A stretch of 64,000 nucleotides of DNA from Blasia pusilla. Its lineage: Eukaryota > Marchantiophyta > Marchantiopsida > Blasiales. The translations under genes were made by a program, and so were the position numbers. Positions within the stretch are counted from its first letter, which is position 1, and each line of letters starts with the position of its first letter. The stretch spans positions 23,994,001 to 24,058,000 of the forward strand of contig CM114275.1 of NCBI GenBank assembly GCA_050084515.1, in the 5' to 3' direction. This document shows, piece by piece, positions 55,901-64,000 of this stretch. Under the pieces are notes generated by a model. It was not told where the DNA came from and ran no database searches. It saw only the letters and a program-made list of their open reading frames with translations.

Positions 55901-58900
55901 TCGGAGAGCTGCAGCAAAGTGCTTGTCAGCTGTCATATCTTCACGTCCTGAACTTCTGTCAATTCTCTATAGCAAGGTACTCTCAAATTGAGTTTGTAGT
56001 TGATTATTTGTGAATTTCACATTCAAACATGGCTTGCCCAATTGAACAGACCACTGCAACTATGTTGAGGGTTATGCTTGTGGTAAGGCTTTGTTCAGTC
56101 ACTCCTTACATTACATATGTGTCATCCAAAAGCCTACCCAGGTGCCTGAGTGTTTCTGATTACGACCTAGATCATTCTTGAATCAGCTTTCCTGCTTCAG
56201 TTTGGTTATTTTTGAATGCTCTGTACTGGAGGTTTTGAAGGGCTGTGCTATGCCCACTTGGTGAATGCAGGCCAGTCCAAAACTGATAGAACGGTTCAGA
56301 GAGCGAGAAGAAAATGTGAAGGTAAGGGGTGGAGAAACCTTGTAGATAGACTTTCTTACTGATTGTGTGAGTTGCATTAATTTTCTGTATGATTTGAAGA
56401 ACTCAAATGAAGGATGTGCAAGTTCCAAGTGAAGTCCAGAAGTTACAAGGTTGTTCTGATCTTAGTAGTCATTGGAAGTACTGGCGATCAAACCTTGTAA
56501 CCAATGGGAGGCAACACAATGCTTACTTAGAGTCTGTTTATTGCAGATCGATGTTTTCAATGCATTCATTGACTTGCTACGTCAAACTGGAAGTGTTACG
56601 AAAGGTTCTGGGGATCTAAGAGTGGGAAGGTGCGGGAGAAGCCCCCTGATCTATTTGAATATGGTCTTGTATAGGAGAAGGCATACTTTGGGTTTTCATG
56701 TCCATGTAGGGCTCATTGGTTTTTGTTCTGCTGACCACCCAGGTGTAGATGGTCTTATCTCAGGGCTTTGAGCTCCAACGTAGATGAGAAAAAGGATACA
56801 AAAAATGTTGGTGGAGATGTTCATGAGAAAACCTTGCTTGAATAGGGAAGAAACTTAATAGATTTACTTACTTGCATTGGCCTAAAGCCCTTTGTGGCAA
56901 AATCTTTGTAGGAACAGTTTTGGAGTGGTTCTTAGGAATATGTCTAGTAGTAACTATCAACATTGCTAGAATGGATAAGAATTATCCTCTTGCCCATATG
57001 AGAAGCTTCTTGGTAAGCAAGCTAATTGAAACCTATTTGGGCCAGCCCCTTGTACATGTTGCAGCAGGAGGTGCCCAAGGTCGTGAAGTCCCTCAACAAA
57101 CAGTTGCGAGAAAAGTCAGTAAAGACAAAGGTTAGTTGTTTCCCTTTTGGGCTCAGAAATTTTCTTTTCTCTTTCCTTGCTACATGTTGGATGTGACCTT
57201 GATTGTATGTTGTGCAGGTTGGTGCATTTTCTGTTTTGAAGGAGCTGGTGATTGTGCTACCCAACTGCTTGTCAGACCACATGACGTCACTAGTTCCTGG
57301 GATTGAGAAAGCTTTGAATGTAAGTGTACTGTTTTCACGACTTGGGGGCCTCAACAATTAAGTCCAACTTCTATGGGCTTCTCATTTTCTTATTGTCAAC
57401 ACCTTCATTATCCCTAAAATGAATCTTTTTTGATGCAGGACAAGTCTTCAAATTCAAACCTGAAGATTGAGGCTTTGGTCTTCGTGCGACTGGTCATGGC
57501 CTCACATTCACCCCCAGTTTTCCATCCGCACATTAAGGTTAGTTGGGAATTCTAGTCTTTGAATAGAGTGCCCAAAAAGCTGAGTTGCTTTCTTGTTCTA
57601 GTTGTTTTCTACTCATAATTCTGAATGGAAGTTCCAAGTTATTTCCCAGTTTTTGACCCATACCTGTTATTAAATTTTGATTAAGTTGAAATCAAATCTG
57701 CAGTCCTCATTAGTTTTGAGATTTGTTATCAAGGCCAAATCCTGTCAGTAAACTGATTTTGGTGTTTTAATTCTTTTGTGAATATAGGCGCTTTCAGCGC
57801 CTGTACTTTCCTCTGTCAGTGAGCGTTACTACAAAGTGACTGCAGAAGCACTAAGAGTTTGTGGGGAGCTGGTGAAAGCAATACGTCCTAATTTGGATAC
57901 GGTAATTTTCCTAGATTTGAGATTCTCAGGGTCTCACCTTGTCATGTTTGAAATAGTTGTGCAATAACCGACATGAAAACAAGACTTTTTGCTTGGAGGG
58001 ATTTTACAAGATTTGATCCATTTAACCAAGTATGGAACTGTGTTCTTACACACATGCTGCAGCCTACAACCTTCAATTTTGTTCCCTATGTCCAGCCCAT
58101 ATATTTCGCCATCTTCAAGCGTCTGACTGCTCAGGACCAGGACCAGGTCAGTGTTACTTTGGTTGTGCACCAAGTAGAGATAGCGTTAAAGTTGTAATCA
58201 ATAACTTCTCTGTAAAATTGGGAGCCAGTCTGTTTCACATGTCTAGACATGCTATTTCTATGCCAAGGGTTATAACTTTTTTAGTCTATTTTGCTTTGCA
58301 ATGCAACTGGGGACTACTCACATAGTTGCTTTTACAAAGTTTTGGATGCTGGTCACTAAATAATATGCAAAGATAACACAAAGGGATAGGCTGAAAGAAG
58401 ATTGTTCCATTCATCAAGTTATCATTTTTTTCCGGCTTGGGCTAATGTTATCTACAAATGCATCAGGAGGTGAAAGAGTGTGCTATATCTTGCATGGGAT
58501 TGGTTATCTCAATTCTTGGTGATCAACTCAAGAAGGAGCTTGGGACTTGCCTTCCCCTTTTGTTAGAACGTCTCCGCAATGAAATTACGCGTCTTACTGC
58601 CGTGAAGGTGATTGTGTAATGAAGTATATAACTGCTGCAAATCTGTCCACTGAAGAGATAGTTGCCAGTTGGTGCAATAGCATTTGATACCAGTTCCCAG
58701 GATAGGATTTTGTGGATGTATATTGTCAGGAAATACTGTTATGCAAAGGTGTCTCTGAAAAGATAATCTTTCGGATGAATGACACGAGTACTTGCATTTG
58801 AGTGTGTGTATGTCATGTTCGTTTCGGATTGAAGGCTTTTGCTACAGTTGCGGAGTCTCCTCTGAAGATTGACCTATCATCTGTTTTGGAGCAAGTGGTA

Positions 58901-61675
58901 ACAGAATTGACAACCTTTTTACGGAAGGTAGGGATAGGTTTCTCCCCATCACACGATACATTCTATTAGATTTTGTGTAAAGATATGGGATGAGACTCAC
59001 ATTTGATTTAGTCAAACCAGCCTGTAGTACCACCTCACAGGCATAACTTTTTACATGGTGTGAATATTTCTGAAATATTTGAAGCATTATTCAGGTAGGA
59101 TCTGGCATAACATTGAAATCTAATTTCTAATCAATGGATGGTTTATACAGGCAAATCGGGCACTCCGGCAGGCTTCGCTTGGGACCCTCAATGCACTACT
59201 TACTGCCTACAGTAATAAGATTAGTCCTTCCAGTTATGAGTCAATCATTACCGAACTTTCTTCATTGATCAGGTGAATTGACATGTTTCCATGAATTTCT
59301 TACCGCTGCAATCTGTAGTCTAACATTTCTTTTGTATAGTCATAATTAGCTATGAACTAACTTCAAATTGTGGGTGGAATTCTCTTCAGTGATGCAGATT
59401 TGCACATGACAGCCTTAGCTTTGGAACTTTGCTGCACTATGATGCTGGATAAGCAACATCATGCAAATGCTGGTGCCACTGTTCGGGACAGAGTTCTACC
59501 TCAAGCACTTATCTTGGTGAAGAGCTCCTTGTTGCAAGGTCAAGCTTTGCAGGTGAATTGTACAGACTTCACTGAACCTGATTTTTTTGTAATTTGGAAT
59601 CTTAAGCATTGAGCCCCATGCTGATGCTTGGTGGAAACAGACCTTGCAGGGCTTTTTTGCTGCATTGGTTCAGTCAGCAAATACAAGTTTTGATACTTTG
59701 CTAGAAGCCTTGCTGTCAACTGCTAAGAGTTCAGGAGCTCCTGGTGGACCAGCAAGCAAGCAGGCTTTCCATTCAATTGCCCAATGCGTGGGGGTTCTAT
59801 GTCTTGCCGCTGGAGATTCGAAGTGCTCGTCAACAGTGACTATGTTAATAAATTGTCTGAAGGCCAGCAATGGAAATGATGCGGTAAGTAGTCATTGATA
59901 TGTCTTGTGTCCTGAATTTATGATTATATAACAATGTCTTCAATTAGATCTGTGCTCTAATTCTATTTGGCCTAAACTAAAACTATCTGTCGTGCAGAGT
60001 ACTCTTTTGTCTTTGCTGTGTCTAGGAGAAATTGGAAGGAGGAAAGATCTAAGCACACATGTGAATATAGAAGGTGTAGTTATTGGATCTTTTCAGTCTC
60101 CATCAGAAGAAATCAAGGGGGCAGCATCTTACGCTCTTGGGAATATAGCCATTGGAAACCTTTCTAAGTATCTTCCTTTCATCCTGAGTCAAATCGACTC
60201 TCAATCCAAACTTCAGTACCTTCTGCTCCATTCTTTGAAAGAGGTAAACAACTTTCTTTTCGAATCCTGTGCTGCCGGTGATTTTTTAGCTTCATAACCT
60301 AGTACCATGGTTTCTTGAAGGCTAGGTACATTCATGATAGGGTGCTTGACTGAATTGTAAGCTTATGCTCTTATGAGTGAATTGTCTGGTTCCAGGTTAT
60401 AGCCAGGCAGTCACTTGATGGTATGGGGAAGGTCGAGTTTCAAGAGACAGACGTTCAGAAAATCTTATCCTTACTTTTTACTCATTGTGAGAGCGAAGAA
60501 GAGGGTGTGCGCAATGTGGTAGCTGAATGCCTTGGTAAATTGGCCCTGATTGAAGCAGAAAAGCTGGTACCAGCTTTGAAGGTAAGGCCGTACAGTTGTT
60601 AACACAAATGTATTCTTGTTTGTAGTTGTATGATATGTAAATGAACCGGTTAGGATTTTAAAGATTCACTGCCCTATTGGCAACTTGGCAGACTTAGGGA
60701 AGGGGTGCAGCTGGTTTTGATCGTAGTCATGGTTTGGACAAGAGATTTCTTGATCTTGTCAGTCATTAGGTGATTTAACTGATGACTCTGGATCTTCAGG
60801 AACGGACTGCTAGTTCTTCTGCGTTTACAAGGGCGACAGTGGTTATCGCTATCAAGTACACAATTGTTGAAAGACCACAACCTATTGATGCATATGTGAA
60901 ACCCTGCATAGCTTCTTTTTTGATGCTCATCAAAGATGATGACAGAGTGAGTGACGTTTTCACCAGAAGACTATGTGCAGTTGATACTGTGTAAATTCTA
61001 TAGATGGAGATTCTTTTGGATGCAAGCTTGAGAGAATTGTATGGAGGAATCTTTCTGGTGGAATAGAGACTGGTATCTGTTTTGCAACTTAAGGGGTTGA
61101 CCTGATTGCAAATTGCAGCATGTGAGGCGTGCAGCTGTGTCGGCACTGAGCACAGCTGCCCACAACAAGCCTGGGCTTGTCAAGGATCTACTTCCAACTC
61201 TTTTGCCTCTACTATATGATCAAACCGTTGTCAAGGTAAGTGCCTCAGTCAAAAGTATGCTGCTATGGGCTCCTTGAATGACATAGATTGGTTTCCGGAT
61301 GTCTGGTGGCCAGAGCCCGCTGTGTAGTTTTGCTGTATCTGTCTTGGAGATAATAGCTCAAGTGAAGTTGTGAGTTACTCACTGCAGTTCTATTACTGAA
61401 AACTTGCAACTTTGATGCTCACAAATTTTTTGAGGAGTTTCTTTTCCTATGTCAGATTCTTACTAGGCTAGTTTTTCTACTGAACTTCCTCGCAAATGTA
61501 CCATGTCACCCATCCCGATTTTAGAGATGACTCTTCCAAACATTCTCTCAAGAAGGCTCTATAATTTGGTGTCTTTAAGAGGAGGTTGGACGTAGATGAA
61601 GTACCAAAGCTACAACTATCTCAGTCAAAAAATCTAGTGGCTTGGTGTCAAGTGATAGACATGACCAATTTTTGT

Positions 61676-61710
<35 letters not shown>

Positions 61711-63101
61711 AAAGAACTTATAAGAACAGTGGATCTAGGTCCCTTCAAGCATACTGTAGATGATGGATTAGAACTCAGGAAAGGAGCATTTGAGTGTGTG
61801 GATACACTCTTAGATAATTGCTTGGATCAAATTGATCCATCAGCTTTCATCACACCCTACCTCCTGTCAGGTTTATCAGGTATCATGGGCTCTAGTATAT
61901 ATAAATGAGATTATTGTGTTGTTGATTGAATTTGAAAGTAGATCTGTAGGGTAAAAGCAAGAGGAGAATTCTGATATGAAGTCTGATCACCTAATATCAT
62001 GGTCTTGAAGGAAAGATGGAATTTCTTAATGCTGGGAGTACTTGCCATCATTGCTTTTTTCTGAATGGTGGTTATGAGAGCTACCTGATCTTGGTTTAGA
62101 ATCAATCTACTCACACTCTGGTTCCTCTGCAGATCATTATGATGTCAAAATGCCGTGCCATTTGATCCTTTCAAAATTAGCAGACAAGTGTGGATCTGCT
62201 GTTTTGGCAGGTACATTTTCTTAGTCACTCAATCGAGGTATTGTTTCATTCTGTTCCTCCCAATGTCAGTCATTGCTGAACTGGACCCTTGCACCAGAAT
62301 CAGATGCACCGGTCCAGTTTTGGACTGATGGATTTGCTCTGCGCAGTTTTGGATGCATTGGTGGAGCCGCTTGAGAAGACACTCACAAATAAAACAAAGC
62401 CAGATGCTGTCAAGCAGGAAGTTGATCGTAATGAGGACATGATTCGAAGCACATTACGTGCCATTGATTCACTTAATCGCATTAGGTTGGTTACTTGCAT
62501 CTAAAACCTAACCTTTTTGATTGTTCAAGAGTGTCGCTTGGATATCTGATTCATTAAGCAATGCTTCAAATCCACAAATAACTAACTGTCCACGGGGTCA
62601 GTGGAAATAGTTTTCTGTTAAGAGTTTATTCGAATTTCTTCATTGTTTTGCTATATGGAGAAGATGTGTAATTTAGGGGATTGGTTTAGACGGATTCATT
62701 AGAGTCTGGTGAGCTGATGGAAGACAGTGATTATGTACCACAAGAAATTACCTCTGTTTCTCAATGTTTCTTTCTTTTATGGAAGCGGGTACAATTGTCA
62801 AATATGATGACTGCAAATCAGAAAACGGGCAGCTTTGCAGTTAGATATGCCATGTTATTTGACTGGGTCATGGTGGATATGCAATATTTGTAATTTCGTC
62901 TGAGTGCCTTAGTTTATTTGTGTTGGGAAGATATTGACCTTTCAATGGTGGTCTGGACTAAGCAGTGGAGAGCCCAGTTCAAGGTTCAAAACATTTATGA
63001 ACAATGTGGTGAAGTCAGGATCTCTGGCGGAGAAGTACAATGCTGTGCGACATGAAAGTGACTCCATGGTTGGGGCGGGAGACATCATGGACATGAACTG
63101 A
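52975..63101 (+). CDS. CAND1: CAND1, cullin-associated and neddylation-dissociated protein 1
   Basis: A HEAT-repeat protein that binds un-neddylated cullin-RBX1 and exchanges substrate receptors of cullin-RING ubiquitin ligases (nucleus/cytosol). I place 28 exons, all GT-AG: 52975-53010, 53284-53453, 54162-54372, 54570-54735, 54907-55036, 55181-55295, 55525-55685, 55853-55976, 56271-56321, 56547-56629, 57046-57130, 57218-57319, 57439-57537, 57788-57901, 58063-58146, 58467-58607, 58835-58927, 59151-59272, 59390-59552, 59641-59883, 59998-60243, 60396-60581, 60800-60946, 61119-61235, 61711-61879, 62133-62210, 62347-62485, 62966-63101. They sum to 3711 nt (1236 residues) with no internal stop. 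Hallmarks: [10 protein letters not shown]-like start ([13 protein letters not shown]), acidic loop at about residues 312-341, [52 protein letters not shown]. The start is the first ATG and matches the family N-terminus. The C-terminus is about 15 residues longer than in Arabidopsis. Exon 10/11 splicing is the least certain junction. Confidence 0.95.
53763..53805. repeat. Perfect 20-bp inverted repeat in CAND1 intron 2
   Basis: AAGCTAGAAGCCTATCGCCT (53763-53782), a 3-nt loop, then its exact reverse complement (53786-53805). In RNA this would form a 20-bp perfect hairpin. Confidence 0.95.
61677..61706. repeat. (GT)15 microsatellite at a CAND1 3' splice site
   Basis: Fifteen uninterrupted GT units are followed directly by GCAG and exon 25 (61711). 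The repeat sits where a polypyrimidine tract is expected. Confidence 0.95.
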
Positions 63102-64000
63102 TTGATCCAGATGTTTTGCTTGCTCCACTAGTAGGGCAGAGCCACTGATCAACATCTCGTTTTGTGAAGCTTTACTTCAAATCTCAGAGAAGATGGTGGT
63201 GTTGCAGTGGGCGCCAGTACATATTAACTGCAGTAGTCTCGTGCTGGTCAAGATGCCTGTATTTTTAGATGATCTTCAGCTCCAGAGTTCTAGGTTTTAA
63301 GATTGTTGCGTGTGTCTCAAGGGTGATCTGATATGGCTCAACCATGAGCTCAATGAGCGTTTATTTTTGCATTTCTTCCAACCTGCTGCAGGTTTACACT
63401 ATGTTGTCCCTGGGATGAGGTAGGTTGTTGGCTGTGAAAAAACTTTTGCTCTCGTAGGGATATTGATGACAGTCCCTTCCTTTTTGACTACTGAAGTCAC
63501 AGAGACTGGTGGAGCATCAAAGTTTTGAATGCCATCCCTCTCTTTGGTTTGGGATGTATGGAGTGGTTTGTTGACGTGCACCAACCACATTTTGGGATAG
63601 CGAAGAGATGTGTACGAGTGTAAGACAAGATGATCAAGGCCATGGGTCAGGAACAAGGCAAAATATGTGAAGTAAGGGCTGCCTTGAATACAAGCTGTGA
63701 TTTTTCCAGGCTGTGAGGATGACTTGTGAGACTCCAGGGTCTCTAGATGGGAATGTGCTTTTAAACTGATCTAGTTGGCTCTTGCTGAGAAGTAACGGCA
63801 AAGGATGGAGATAGGGATTGAATCCCTCGTCATCTTTGTATTTTACAGGCTCTAGTTCAAGAAATTCAAACGCACAATTACCACTGTGTTCAGGGAGGGC
63901 TCCTATGAAGCAAGTGGATACTCTTACTAACCATTGACTTTGAAATGCAGTATGGGCTCAGTAGGGTCTAGTTCATCTGAGAAGGATATGAATTCATGGT
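63102..64000 (+). other. CAND1 3' flank / probable 3' UTR
   Basis: No further gene recognised. The CAND1 stop is at 63099-63101. No canonical AATAAA signal was noticed, so the transcript end is not placed. Short open frames here lack resemblance to known proteins. Confidence 0.5.

Noticed and set aside
56764-56847. Extra CAND1 exon between exons 10 and 11
   Set aside because: It lacks a GT donor before its stop codon. The direct splice 56629/57046 keeps frame and restores the conserved linker before QEVPK.
63399-63656. Leftward 85-codon frame downstream of CAND1
   Set aside because: No resemblance to known proteins and it overlaps the probable CAND1 3' UTR; most likely chance.
1-64000. tRNA, rRNA or other structured RNA genes
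   Set aside because: No cloverleaf-like or rRNA-like sequence was noticed by eye; a dedicated search was not possible.

Overview
This window is nuclear DNA of a land plant (or a close streptophyte relative), most likely seed-free. That placement is an inference. It rests on a 28-exon plant-type CAND1 gene with short GT-AG introns, on plant Ty1/copia and Ty3/gypsy elements, and on the absence of any operon-like, viral or bacterial organisation. About 52 kb is layered, decayed mobile DNA; the last 11 kb holds one clean host gene.

Region by region. 1-5.4 kb: the 5' half of a dead Ty3/gypsy element (gag with two CCHC knuckles, aspartic protease). Downstream of the protease it carries a C5-cytosine DNA methyltransferase (DNMT) domain (4408-5358). 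5.4-12.9 kb: a first copy of an unknown element, here called X. X has a leftward gene and a rightward transposase-like gene, and palindromic repeat arrays lie between and within them. 12.9-14.8 kb: RT tail, RNase H and integrase of a gypsy element. 14.8-20 kb: a second, left-truncated copy of X. 20.4-27 kb: a second DNMT-gypsy copy with LTR-like sequence, gag, protease, DNMT including its C-terminal part, and the start of RT. 27-31 kb: an unknown leftward relic, another palindrome array, and gypsy integrase pieces split by a solo LTR. 31.75-37.03 kb: a nearly full-length, inactivated Ty1/copia element with both LTRs, primer-binding site and polypurine tract. 38.2-43.2 kb: a much older copia copy interrupted by an inverted pair of long-LTR fragments. 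45.1-46.1 kb: a solo LTR of that long-LTR family with a perfect 5-bp target duplication. 46.6-51.9 kb: a candidate DNA transposon with terminal inverted repeats and a MULE-like relic. 52.98-63.10 kb: complete CAND1, the cullin-RING ligase exchange factor.

The most interesting system is the pair of gypsy copies that carry a DNMT between protease and reverse transcriptase. Both copies keep the same frame relation between protease and DNMT. Both are broken here, but together they show motif I, the PC motif, ENV, a motif-VIII-like segment and the C-terminal motif IX/X region. Capture of cytosine methyltransferases by retrotransposons has been reported for dinoflagellates and charophyte algae, and this looks like the same theme in a land-plant-like genome. 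The second novelty is the roughly 27-nt palindrome family that seeds tandem arrays of about 60 bp inside element X. In both X copies an array sits between two divergent TATA boxes.
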